Shown: piece after piece, positions 1 through 5,764 of the stretch
How positions within the stretch are numbered: the first letter of the stretch is position 1
Layout: the number at the start of each line of letters is the position of its first letter
Origin: CAIKMD01 sp035533255
GTDB lineage: Bacteria > Pseudomonadota > Alphaproteobacteria > ATCC43930 > CGMCC-115725
Direction: 5' to 3'
Assembly (NCBI GenBank): GCA_035533255.1
Contig: DATLUE010000201.1
Location: forward strand, 1 to 5,764
DNA length: 5,764 nt
Made by a program: the position numbers and the translations under genes
Notes under the pieces: generated by a model
What the model was told of the DNA's origin: nothing
The model's database searches: none
Seen by the model: the letters and a program-made list of their open reading frames with translations, nothing else

Positions 1-290
1 AGGCTGTAGCCGAACGCGGCCCACAGAACCGAGACGATGCAAGTGATCGCGAAGCAATGCATCAGCACCGATAGGAGGTTCCGCGCTCGGACCAGCCCGC
101 CATAAAACAGCGCCAGGCCCGGCAGGGTCATGAACAGCACCAGCGCCGACGCGACCAGCACCCAGGCGGTGCTGCCGGTGTCGATCGGGGTTAAATCGGC
201 GGCGTGGGCGGGGGTGAAGAGGCTCGGTAAAACCAGGACGGCGAGCGCGGCAACAGAACTCCGCGCGATGCCAGCCAATGCCGATCGCAT
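1..290 (-). CDS. amtB: Ammonium transporter AmtB, N-terminal part (cut by window edge)
   Basis: Translating the complement from the ATG at 290 gives 96 full codons that run off the left edge. Residues 1-30 look like a cleavable signal peptide: an Arg near the start, a hydrophobic core (AALAVLVLPSLF) and a likely cleavage site after AHA. Mature E. coli AmtB also follows a signal peptide. The first transmembrane helix lies at about 43-64 and contains the Amt-family stretch LFMTLPGLALFYGGLVR. A second helix lies at about 75-95 and ends in LWAAFGYS. The family forms inner-membrane trimers that conduct ammonium and are blocked by PII (GlnK) proteins. The pore Phe and His residues lie beyond the window, so activity cannot be judged. 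A GGAG 7 nt upstream supports the start. The gene immediately upstream on this strand is ruvX, not glnK. The family call is secure; substrate detail and the downstream gene are unseen. Confidence 0.93.
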   Translation of the reverse strand, partial: MRSALAGIARSSVAALAVLVLPSLFTPAHAADLTPIDTGSTAWVLVASALVLFMTLPGLALFYGGLVRARNLLSVLMHCFAITCIVSVLWAAFGYS

Positions 291-297
291 GAGGATT

Positions 298-301
298 CTC
301 C
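298..301 (-). promoter_or_regulatory. Ribosome binding site of amtB
   Basis: The minus strand reads GGAG, then 7 nt, then the ATG at 290. The spacing is ideal and supports this start, which also gives a complete signal peptide. Confidence 0.6.
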
Positions 302-339
302 AGATGAGCCGGCACCTCGAACGGGCGCCTGACCGGCGC

Positions 340-368
340 ATATTGTCCGATGGCGCATCGCCGCACAA
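340..368 (-). promoter_or_regulatory. Possible weak sigma-70-type promoter for amtB
   Basis: In the 92-bp gap between ruvX and amtB the minus strand has TTGTGC (368-363), a 17-nt spacer, and CAATAT (345-340). Each box matches only 3 of 6 consensus positions, so this is a suggestion resting mainly on the spacing. A 5-bp inverted repeat, GCGCC/GGCGC with a 5-nt gap (325-339), lies just downstream; it has no T-run and is not convincing as a terminator. I found no clear sigma-54 (-24/-12) motif, although amtB genes are often under nitrogen control. Confidence 0.2.
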
Positions 369-382
369 TCCGGAAGGCAGGA

Positions 383-859
383 TCAGATCGTCACATGACG
401 ATGGTTGAGATGATCGAGCAGGCCCTGGAGGATGTAGGCCGCCGCCGCCTTGTCGATCAGCTCGGCGCGGCGGCGGCGCGAGAGGTCGGCTGCGATCATG
501 CCGCGCTCGACCGCCGCGGTCGACAGCCGCTCGTCCCAGAAGACGATCGGCAACGCGGTCTGCGCCATCAAATTGCGGGCGAACTGCCGCACGCCCTGGG
601 TGCGCGGGCTATCGCTGCCGTCGAGCGCCAGCGGCAGGCCGATGACGATGCCGCCGACCGCGTGGCGCGCGATCTCAGCCTGCATGTGCTGCAGATCGTC
701 GCGGAAGCGGGTGCGGCGGATGGTGTCGAGCGGCGTCGCGATGATGTGCCGCGTATCCGACAGCGCCATGCCGATGGTCTTGGTCCCGACATCGAGTCCC
801 AACAGCCGCGCGCCGCTCGCGAGCAGCGGCTTCAGTTCGGCGGGGTTGCAGATCGGCAT
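383..859 (-). CDS. ruvX: RuvX/YqgF family RNase H-fold nuclease (pre-16S rRNA processing / putative Holliday junction resolvase)
   Basis: The product has 158 residues, a normal length or slightly above for YqgF. The RNase H-like fold is marked by LGLDVGTKTIGMALSD (20-35) with the first acidic residue D23, then VIGLPLALDGSDSPRT (72-87), FWDERLST (107-114) with D109/E110, and IDKAAAAYILQ (135-145) with D136. These are the conserved acidic positions of the family, and all are present. Family members are cytoplasmic and are implicated in maturation of the 16S rRNA 5' end; a Holliday junction resolvase role has been proposed by similarity to RuvC. The start is constrained: an in-frame TGA lies 7 codons upstream with no other start codon between, though no good Shine-Dalgarno is seen. 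The gene is divergent from gatC across 54 bp and lies upstream of amtB on the same strand. The family call is firm; the physiological role is inferred. Confidence 0.95.
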   Translation of the reverse strand: MPICNPAELKPLLASGARLLGLDVGTKTIGMALSDTRHIIATPLDTIRRTRFRDDLQHMQAEIARHAVGGIVIGLPLALDGSDSPRTQGVRQFARNLMAQTALPIVFWDERLSTAAVERGMIAADLSRRRRAELIDKAAAAYILQGLLDHLNHRHVTI

Positions 860-897
860 GGGCGGTGGTACGACCGAATCACGCGGGCAGGGCGCTC

Positions 898-902
898 AGG
901 AG
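898..902 (+). promoter_or_regulatory. Ribosome binding site of gatC
   Basis: AGGAG followed by an 11-nt spacer before the ATG at 914; the spacing is somewhat long. It lies in the 54-bp ruvX-gatC divergent region. I see no convincing -35/-10 pair in that region on either strand, so promoters may sit inside the opposing coding sequences. Confidence 0.55.
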
Positions 903-913
903 ACATCTACATC

Positions 914-1213
914 ATGGCTTTGGACAAGGCCACCGTGGCGCGGATCGCCGCTCTGGCGCGCATCAAGGTGACCGAGGACGAGCAGGCGCGCCTCGCCGGC
1001 GAGCTGTCGCAGATCATCCGCTGGATCGAGCAGCTCGACGAGGTCGACACCGCGGGCGTTGAGCCGATGGCGAGCGTCGCCCACCAGAAGCTGCCGATGC
1101 GCGACGACCAGGTCAGCGATGGCGGCATTCGCGACAAGCTGCTCGCCAATGCGCCGCAAAATCCCGTGGCGACAACGCGCGGCTTCTTTGCGGTGCCGAA
1201 GGTGGTGGAGTGA
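914..1213 (+). CDS. gatC: Aspartyl/glutamyl-tRNA amidotransferase subunit C
   Basis: The product has 99 residues, the usual size for GatC. It has the N-terminal helical pair (VARIAALARIKVTEDEQARL, about 8-27), the mid-region LDEVDTAGVEPMASV (41-55), the MRDDQV segment (62-67) and the C-terminal tail ending GFFAVPKVVE. GatC is the small subunit that wraps around the GatA-GatB interface and stabilises the complex; it has no catalytic residues. The ATG at 914 starts the family-typical MALDKATV sequence and has an AGGAG upstream. The reading frame stays open further upstream, but only through the complement of ruvX, so a longer form is rejected. The gene is first in the operon; its TGA overlaps the GTG start of gatA by 4 nt, which suggests translational coupling. 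Confidence 0.97.
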   Translation: MALDKATVARIAALARIKVTEDEQARLAGELSQIIRWIEQLDEVDTAGVEPMASVAHQKLPMRDDQVSDGGIRDKLLANAPQNPVATTRGFFAVPKVVE

Positions 1214-2691
1214 CCGCGCTCACCGCTCTCGGCCTTGCGGCGGCGCGCGACGGTCTCATTGCCAAGAAATTCTCGGCGCGGGAGCTCGTCGACGCACATA
1301 TCGAGGCGGTCGAGGCGGCGCGGCCGCTGAACGCGTTTCTCGCCGAGACGCCCGAGCAGGCACGCGCAATGGCCGCCGACAGCGATGCGCGGCTGGCGCG
1401 CGGCGCGGCGCGGCCGCTCGAAGGCCTGCCGCTGGCAATCAAGGATTTATTCTGTACCGAGAACGTCGCGACCACCGCGGGCTCGCGCATCCTCGAAGGC
1501 TTCAAGCCGCCTTACGAGGCGACCGTCACCGCCAATCTGTGGCGCGACGGCGCGGTCATGCTGGGCAAGACCAACATGGACGAGTTCGCGATGGGCTCGG
1601 CCAATGCCACCAGTGCTTACGGTCCGGTCGAGAATCCGTGGCGCCGCCGCGGCGATAATCGGCCTCTGGTGCCGGGGGGCTCTTCCGGTGGGTCGGCCGC
1701 CGCGGTTGCCGCGCGCGCGGCGTTGGCAGCGACCGGCACCGACACCGGCGGCTCGATCCGCCAGCCGGCGAGCTTTTGCGGCATCGTCGGGCTGAAGCCG
1801 ACCTATGGCCGCTGCTCGCGCTGGGGCATCGTCGCGTTCGCGTCCTCGCTCGATCAGGCCGGCCCGATGACGCGCAGCGTGCGCGACGCCGCCGTGATGC
1901 TGCGCTCGATGGCGGGACACGATCCGAAGGATTCGACCTCGGCGGCGCTGCCGGTGCCGGATTTCGAGCAAGCCGTCGGTCAATCGATCAAGGGACTGAA
2001 GATCGGCATCCCGCGCGAGTACCGGCTCGACGGCATGCCGGCGGAGATCGAGACGCTGTGGCAGCAGGGCATCGACTGGCTCAAGGGGGCGGGCGCGCAA
2101 CCGGTCGAAGTCAGCCTCAAGCTCACCAAATACGCGCTGCCGGTCTATTACATCATCGCGCCGGCCGAGGCGTCGTCGAATCTCGCGCGCTATGACGGCG
2201 TGCGCTTCGGGCTGCGTGTTAACGGCGACACGCTCGACGCGATGTACGAGAAAACGCGCGCGCAGGGCTTCGGCGCCGAAGTGCGGCGGCGCATCCTGAT
2301 CGGCACCTATGTGCTCTCGGCGGGCTATTACGATGCTTATTATCTGAAGGCGCAGAAAGTGCGCGCGCTGATCGCGCGCGATTTCGACGACGCCTTCACG
2401 CAATGCGACGCGCTGCTGACGCCGACCGCGCCGTCGGCGGCGTTCGCGATCGGCGAGAAGAGCGACGATCCGATCGCGATGTATCTGAACGACGTCTTCA
2501 CGGTGACGGTGAACCTCGCCGGGTTGCCGGGCCTTTCGGTGCCGGCGGGATTGTCCGGCGACGGCCTGCCGCTCGGGCTGCAAGTGATCGGCCGTGCCTT
2601 CGACGAGGAAACCGTGCTGCGCATTGGCCAGGTGATCGAAGAGGCGGCGCAATTTACCGCCAAGCCCGCTTTCATCGCCGGAGGCGCATGA
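1210..2691 (+). CDS. gatA: Aspartyl/glutamyl-tRNA amidotransferase subunit A (amidase)
   Basis: The product has 493 residues, full length for GatA. It belongs to the amidase-signature family, which uses a Ser-cisSer-Lys triad to release ammonia from glutamine (or asparagine); the ammonia is channelled to GatB. The triad is intact: K78 in LAIKDLF, cis-Ser S158 in VPGGSSGGSAAAVAA (154-168), and nucleophile S182 in GTDTGGSIRQPASF. Ser-to-Ser spacing is the usual 24. Other family blocks are LGKTNMDEFAMGSANATSAYGPVENPW (118-144), EASSNLARYDGVRFG (320-334) and RRILIGTYVLSAGYYDAYY (360-378). A short insertion after NPW (RRRGDNRPL, 145-153) precedes the Gly/Ser block. The start is GTG, inside the end of gatC; a GAAGG 7 nt before it (1198-1202) serves as ribosome binding site, and no better in-frame start is near. 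The TGA stop overlaps the first possible gatB ATG. The cluster order gatC-gatA-gatB makes the assignment secure. Confidence 0.98.
   Translation: MTALTALGLAAARDGLIAKKFSARELVDAHIEAVEAARPLNAFLAETPEQARAMAADSDARLARGAARPLEGLPLAIKDLFCTENVATTAGSRILEGFKPPYEATVTANLWRDGAVMLGKTNMDEFAMGSANATSAYGPVENPWRRRGDNRPLVPGGSSGGSAAAVAARAALAATGTDTGGSIRQPASFCGIVGLKPTYGRCSRWGIVAFASSLDQAGPMTRSVRDAAVMLRSMAGHDPKDSTSAALPVPDFEQAVGQSIKGLKIGIPREYRLDGMPAEIETLWQQGIDWLKGAGAQPVEVSLKLTKYALPVYYIIAPAEASSNLARYDGVRFGLRVNGDTLDAMYEKTRAQGFGAEVRRRILIGTYVLSAGYYDAYYLKAQKVRALIARDFDDAFTQCDALLTPTAPSAAFAIGEKSDDPIAMYLNDVFTVTVNLAGLPGLSVPAGLSGDGLPLGLQVIGRAFDEETVLRIGQVIEEAAQFTAKPAFIAGGA
2680..2684 (+). promoter_or_regulatory. Ribosome binding site that decides the gatB start
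   Basis: GGAGG lies in the last codons of gatA. Two in-frame ATGs follow, at 2688 (spacing 3) and 2691 (spacing 6). The second has the better spacing and is preferred. Confidence 0.65.
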
Positions 2692-4142
2692 TGAGTCTGA
2701 TCAAGGGCGCGACTGGCGAATGGGAAGTGGTGATCGGGCTGGAGACGCACGCTCATGTGACCTCCAACGCCAAGTTGTTCTCGGCAGCATCGACGCAGTT
2801 CGGCGCCGCGCCCAATACCCAGGTGTCGCTGGTCGACGCCGCATTTCCCGGCATGCTGCCGGTGATCAATCGGCGCTGCGTCGAGCAGGCGGTGAAGACC
2901 GGGCTTGGCCTTGCGGCGCAGATCAATCTGGTCTCGGTGTTCGACCGCAAGAATTATTTCTACGCCGATCTGCCGCCCGGCTATCAGATTTCGCAATACA
3001 CGCGGCCGATTGTCGGCAAGGGCGTGCTGACTCTCGATATGCCCGACGGTTCGACGCGCGACATCGGCATCACCCGGCTTCACCTCGAGCAGGATGCTGG
3101 CAAAAGCCTCCACGACCAGCATGCGACGCAGACCTATGTCGATCTCAACCGGGCCGGCGTCGCGCTGATGGAGATCGTCTCCGAGCCCGATCTGCGCAGC
3201 GCCGAGGAAGCCGGCGCTTATGTGAAAAAGCTGCGCTCGATCCTGCGCTATCTCGGCACCTGCGACGGCAACATGGAAGAAGGCTCGCTGCGCTGCGACT
3301 GCAATGTCTCGGTGCGCAAGCCCGGCGGCGCGCTCGGCACGCGCTGCGAGATCAAGAACGTCAATTCGATCCGCTTCGTCATGCTGGCGATCGATTACGA
3401 GGCGCGGCGCCAGATCGGAATCATCGAGGACGGCGGCACCATCAAGCAGGAGACGCGGCTGTTCGATAGCGGGCGCGGCATCACGCGGCCGATGCGTTCC
3501 AAGGAAGAAGCACATGACTACCGCTATTTCCCCGATCCCGATCTGCTGCCGCTCGAGCTCGATCCGGCCTGGGTCGAGGAATTGAAGCGCGGCTTGCCCG
3601 AGCTGCCCGACGCCAAACAGGCGCGGTTCGTTTCGGCCTATAAGCTCTCGGCTTACGATGCCGGCGTGCTCGCCGACGAGCAGGCGAGCGCCGATTATTT
3701 CGAGACAGTGGCCAAGGGCCGCGACGCCAAGCTCGCCTGCAATTGGGTGATGGGCGATCTCTTCGGCGCGCTAAACAAGCTCGGCGTCGATATCGCGCGC
3801 TCGCCGGTCGCGGCCGGCGATCTCGGCGCATTGCTCGATCTCATCCAGGACAACACGATCTCCGGCCGCATCGCCAAGGACGTGTTCGCCGAGATGCTGA
3901 GCACCGGCAAGCAGCCGACGGCGATCGTCGAGGCGAAAGGCTTGCGGCAAGTCACCGACAGCGGCGCGATCGAGGCGGCGATCGATGCCGTGCTCGCCCA
4001 GGAGCCCGAGAAGATCGCCGAGTACCGCGCAGGCAAGGACAAGCTCCTCGGCTACTTCGTCGGCCAGGTGATGAAATCGACCGGCGGCAAGGCCAATCCC
4101 GGCCTGGTCAACGAATTGCTGAAGAAGAAATTGAGCGGCTGA
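2691..4142 (+). CDS. gatB: Aspartyl/glutamyl-tRNA amidotransferase subunit B
   Basis: The product has 483 residues from the preferred ATG (484 if the ATG at 2688 is used), the normal GatB length. GatB binds the mischarged tRNA, activates its side-chain carboxylate with ATP and performs the amidation. The N-terminal kinase-like catalytic domain begins with WEVVIGLETHAH (11-22), where E18 and H20 match the conserved metal-site E-x-H. It continues with VFDRKNYFYADLPPGYQISQ (83-102), RLHLEQDAGKSLHD (129-142), NRAGVALMEIVSEPD (153-167), MEEGSLRCDCNVSVR (195-209), TRCEIKNVNS (217-226) and EEAHDYRYFPDPDLLP (272-287). The helical and YqeY-like tRNA-binding tail occupies about 335-483. The gene is last in the operon, touching gatA. 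Alphaproteobacteria generally lack GlnRS and need GatCAB for Gln-tRNA; use for Asn-tRNA depends on whether AsnRS is encoded elsewhere. Two motif positions are unusual (T19, C204) but look conservative. Confidence 0.97.
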   Translation: MSLIKGATGEWEVVIGLETHAHVTSNAKLFSAASTQFGAAPNTQVSLVDAAFPGMLPVINRRCVEQAVKTGLGLAAQINLVSVFDRKNYFYADLPPGYQISQYTRPIVGKGVLTLDMPDGSTRDIGITRLHLEQDAGKSLHDQHATQTYVDLNRAGVALMEIVSEPDLRSAEEAGAYVKKLRSILRYLGTCDGNMEEGSLRCDCNVSVRKPGGALGTRCEIKNVNSIRFVMLAIDYEARRQIGIIEDGGTIKQETRLFDSGRGITRPMRSKEEAHDYRYFPDPDLLPLELDPAWVEELKRGLPELPDAKQARFVSAYKLSAYDAGVLADEQASADYFETVAKGRDAKLACNWVMGDLFGALNKLGVDIARSPVAAGDLGALLDLIQDNTISGRIAKDVFAEMLSTGKQPTAIVEAKGLRQVTDSGAIEAAIDAVLAQEPEKIAEYRAGKDKLLGYFVGQVMKSTGGKANPGLVNELLKKKLSG

Positions 4143-4164
4143 TCCGAACGGCCCTGACCAACAC

Positions 4165-4230
4165 TTTCGTCATTGCCGGGCTTGTCCCGGCAATCCATGG
4201 ACCCGCGGAACAAGTCCGCGGGTGACGAAA
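4165..4230. repeat. 66-bp intergenic double-hairpin palindrome (REP/BIME-like element)
   Basis: This element fills most of the 110-bp gap between the convergent ends of gatB and manC. Its architecture is regular. An outer 8-bp stem TTTCGTCA (4165-4172) pairs with TGACGAAA (4223-4230). Hairpin 1 is TTGCCGGG, loop CTTGT, CCCGGCAA (4173-4193). The centre is a perfect 8-bp palindrome, TCCATGGA (4194-4201). Hairpin 2 is CCCGCGGA, loop ACAAG, TCCGCGGG (4202-4222). The two loops are exact reverse complements. I recall near-identical palindromes scattered between genes in Bradyrhizobium-like genomes, where they cause spurious peptides such as VIAGLVPAIHG, but copy number cannot be checked here. Position between convergent genes would suit a bidirectional transcription block or mRNA 3'-end protection. 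Neither strand has a U-tract after the structure, so it is not a canonical intrinsic terminator. Confidence 0.85.
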
Positions 4231-4252
4231 TAAAAGTAAGAGCGAGAACGCG

Positions 4253-5689
4253 CTACGCCCGTCCGTACGTATCTTCGTAACGCACGATGTCGTCCTCGCC
4301 GAGATAGGAGCCCGACTGCACCTCGATGAGATGCAGCGGAATCTTGCCGGGATTTTCGAGGCGGTGCCGCGTGCCCATCGGAATGAAGGTCGATTCGTTC
4401 TCGTGGAGGATCATCTCCTCGTTGTCGCGGGTCACCTTGGCGGTGCCGGTCACGACCACCCAATGCTCGGCGCGATGATGGTGCATCTGCAGGCTGAGGA
4501 TGCCGCCGGGCTTCACCATGATGTGCTTCACCTGCACGCGCTCGCCGTGGTGGATCGAGCGATAGGTGCCCCAGGGCCGGTGGACGAGCGGGTGCGATAC
4601 CAGCTCGCTGCGATTGCCGCGCTCGAGCCGGGCGACGATCTGCTTGATGTCTTGGGCGCGATCGCGGCGCGCGACCATCACCGCGTCCGCGGTCGCGACC
4701 ACGACCAGATCGTCGACGCCCAGCACCGCGAGCAGGCCGGATTCCGCGCGCAGATAGGAATTGCGCGTGTCCTCGATCACGACGTCGCCGGCGGTGACGT
4801 TGCCGGCCGCGTCCTGGTCGCCGATCAGCCACAGCGCATCCCAGGTGCCGACATCGCTCCAGCCCATCTCGACCGGCACGACCGCGGCATGCGGCGTGTG
4901 CTCCATCACCGCATAGTCGATCGAATTGCTCGGCGCGGCGGCAAAGGCGTCGCGATCGAGGCGCAGGAAGTCGAGATCGCCTTTGGCCTTCGCCAACGCC
5001 TCGCGGCAGGCGGCCAGCATGGCGGGCTGTAGCCGCTCGAGCTCGCCGAGCAGCAGCTTCGCGGGGAAGAGGAAAATGCCGCTGTTCCAGGAATAGGCCG
5101 GATCGGCGATGTAGGCCTCCGCATGTGCGCGATCGGGCTTCTCGATGAAGCCCGCGACCTCGAACGCGCCGGCGATGCCGCCGAGCGATTGGCCGCGCTT
5201 GATATAGCCATAGCCGGTCTCGGGCCGGCTGGCGGCGATGCCGAAGGTGACGAGGCGGCCGGTCGCGGCGGCGTCGGCGGCGCAGGCGACGGCGGATTTG
5301 AACGCCGCCGCATCGCCGATCGCGTGGTCGGACGGCATCACCAGCATTAGCGCATCGGGCGCCGTGGCGGCGAGCGTCAGCGCGGCGACGCAGCAGGCGG
5401 GGGCGGTGTTGCGCCCGAACGGCTCGAGAACGATCGCGGCGGGCGCGATGTCGGCGAGGCGCAATTGCTCGGCGACGATGAAGCGATGCTCGTCATTCGA
5501 GATCACCAGCGGCGGCGCGAATTGCTTGGGATCGGCGACCCGTAAGCCCGCTTCCTGCAAGAGCGTGCGCTCGGTCAGCAACGGCAGGAGCTGCTTGGGG
5601 TATTGCGCGCGCGACATCGGCCACAAACGCGTGCCCGAGCCGCCGGAAAGGATCACCGGATGGATCACCGGCATGCCCGGCGGCGGCAT
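4253..5689 (-). CDS. manC: Bifunctional mannose-1-phosphate guanylyltransferase / mannose-6-phosphate isomerase
   Basis: The product has 478 residues from the chosen start, the usual size for type II ManC/AlgA/XanB/CpsB enzymes. The N-terminal nucleotidyltransferase domain (about 9-290) has the signature GGSGTRLWP (16-24) with YPKQLLPL, MPSDHAI (118-124), ETGYGYI (157-163), the sugar-phosphate motif FIEKP (181-185, usually FVEKP), WNSGIFLF (201-208) and GWSDVGTWDAL (276-286). The C-terminal cupin isomerase domain (about 365-478) has RPWGTYR, QMHHHRAEHW (401-410) with probable metal ligands H403, E408, H409 and H442 in GTRHRLENPG, and EVQSGSYLGEDDIVRYEDTYGR near the end. It converts fructose-6-P to mannose-6-P and mannose-1-P plus GTP to GDP-mannose, a cytoplasmic step feeding exopolysaccharide or LPS. 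The frame is open for 19 more codons to 5746, but AAGGAG 7 nt before the ATG at 5689 fixes the start. No glycan genes are seen inside the window. It is convergent with gatB. Confidence 0.96.
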   Translation of the reverse strand: MPPPGMPVIHPVILSGGSGTRLWPMSRAQYPKQLLPLLTERTLLQEAGLRVADPKQFAPPLVISNDEHRFIVAEQLRLADIAPAAIVLEPFGRNTAPACCVAALTLAATAPDALMLVMPSDHAIGDAAAFKSAVACAADAAATGRLVTFGIAASRPETGYGYIKRGQSLGGIAGAFEVAGFIEKPDRAHAEAYIADPAYSWNSGIFLFPAKLLLGELERLQPAMLAACREALAKAKGDLDFLRLDRDAFAAAPSNSIDYAVMEHTPHAAVVPVEMGWSDVGTWDALWLIGDQDAAGNVTAGDVVIEDTRNSYLRAESGLLAVLGVDDLVVVATADAVMVARRDRAQDIKQIVARLERGNRSELVSHPLVHRPWGTYRSIHHGERVQVKHIMVKPGGILSLQMHHHRAEHWVVVTGTAKVTRDNEEMILHENESTFIPMGTRHRLENPGKIPLHLIEVQSGSYLGEDDIVRYEDTYGRA

Positions 5690-5696
5690 CAAATTT

Positions 5697-5702
5697 CTCC
5701 TT
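5697..5702 (-). promoter_or_regulatory. Strong ribosome binding site that decides the manC start
   Basis: The minus strand reads AAGGAG, 7 nt, ATG (5689). Upstream in-frame ATGs at 5746 and 5728 lack a comparable site and would add residues not typical of the family. Confidence 0.85.
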
Positions 5703-5764
5703 GCGTCGCGTTCATCGGCAGACGGCATACTAGTACCCGGAATCAAAGCTGAGTGATACGTCGG

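Noticed and set aside
325..339. GCGCC/GGCGC inverted repeat as a terminator after ruvX
   Set aside because: Only 5 bp of stem and no T-run; inverted repeats of this size are expected by chance in GC-rich DNA.
350..1213. A 287-codon plus-strand frame ending with gatC, as a possible long fusion protein
   Set aside because: Its first part is the complement of ruvX and has no family character; only the last 99 codons from the ATG at 914 match GatC, and they have their own ribosome binding site.
1447..2652. A 401-codon minus-strand open frame opposite gatA
   Set aside because: Arg/His/Asp-rich composition typical of antisense frames in GC-rich genes; gatA on the other strand has complete catalytic motifs.
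2340..3515. A 391-codon minus-strand open frame opposite gatA and gatB
   Set aside because: Spans the junction of two well-supported genes in antisense and has no recognisable motif; a GC-bias shadow.
4170..4230. Peptide-like stretches such as VIAGLVPAIHG (plus strand) and RGLVPRVHG (minus strand)
   Set aside because: These are chance translations of the intergenic palindrome, attached to out-of-frame tails of gatB or manC, not real proteins.
4331..5032. A 233-codon plus-strand open frame inside manC
   Set aside because: Antisense shadow of a gene with intact GMP-pyrophosphorylase and cupin isomerase motifs; composition rich in His, Asp, Ala and Arg as expected for such a shadow.
5690..5746. 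A 19-residue N-terminal extension of ManC from the ATG at 5746
   Set aside because: The ATG at 5689 has a strong AAGGAG at 7-nt spacing and gives a typical ManC N-terminus; the extension would be translated across that ribosome binding site.
1..5764. CRISPR arrays, tRNA or rRNA genes, insertion sequences, attachment sites or defence genes
   Set aside because: None seen: no periodic repeats with spacers, no transposase or nuclease motifs beyond RuvX, no recognisable tRNA cloverleaf, and all gaps are 110 bp or shorter.

Overview
The window (5764 bp, GC-rich, strong G/C bias at third codon positions) looks like a core chromosomal segment of an alphaproteobacterium, most likely from Hyphomicrobiales or a neighbouring order. 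Three things point there: the gatC-gatA-gatB cluster divergent from a ruvX/yqgF gene, protein sequences that resemble those of Bradyrhizobium/Rhodopseudomonas-type organisms (judged from memory, no search run), and an intergenic palindrome of a kind I remember as common in such genomes. The exact taxon cannot be fixed from this window.

Layout. On the minus strand, from the left edge: the N-terminal third or less of an ammonium transporter (amtB, 290 down to 1, cut by the window edge) and, upstream of it on the same strand, ruvX (859 down to 383). Divergent from ruvX after 54 bp is a plus-strand operon, gatC (914-1213), gatA (1210-2691) and gatB (about 2691-4142), whose genes overlap or nearly touch. 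A 110-bp convergent intergenic region follows; it holds a regular 66-bp two-hairpin palindrome (4165-4230). The rest is a minus-strand manC (5689 down to 4253) with its ribosome binding site and a short leader at the right edge.

Functions. GatCAB is the tRNA-dependent amidotransferase that converts Glu-tRNA(Gln), and in some species Asp-tRNA(Asn), to the amidated form. All three subunits are present with intact key motifs. RuvX/YqgF is a small RNase H-fold nuclease-family protein linked to pre-16S rRNA processing and possibly Holliday junctions. AmtB moves ammonium across the inner membrane. ManC is the bifunctional GDP-mannose pyrophosphorylase / mannose-6-phosphate isomerase that supplies GDP-mannose for polysaccharides. 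The first two systems are translation housekeeping; amtB and manC look like unrelated neighbours.

No novel defence, mobile or secretion system is visible. No gap between genes exceeds 110 bp. The most unusual item is the 66-bp intergenic element: three 8-bp stems, two 5-nt loops that are perfectly complementary to each other, and an 8-bp palindromic centre.
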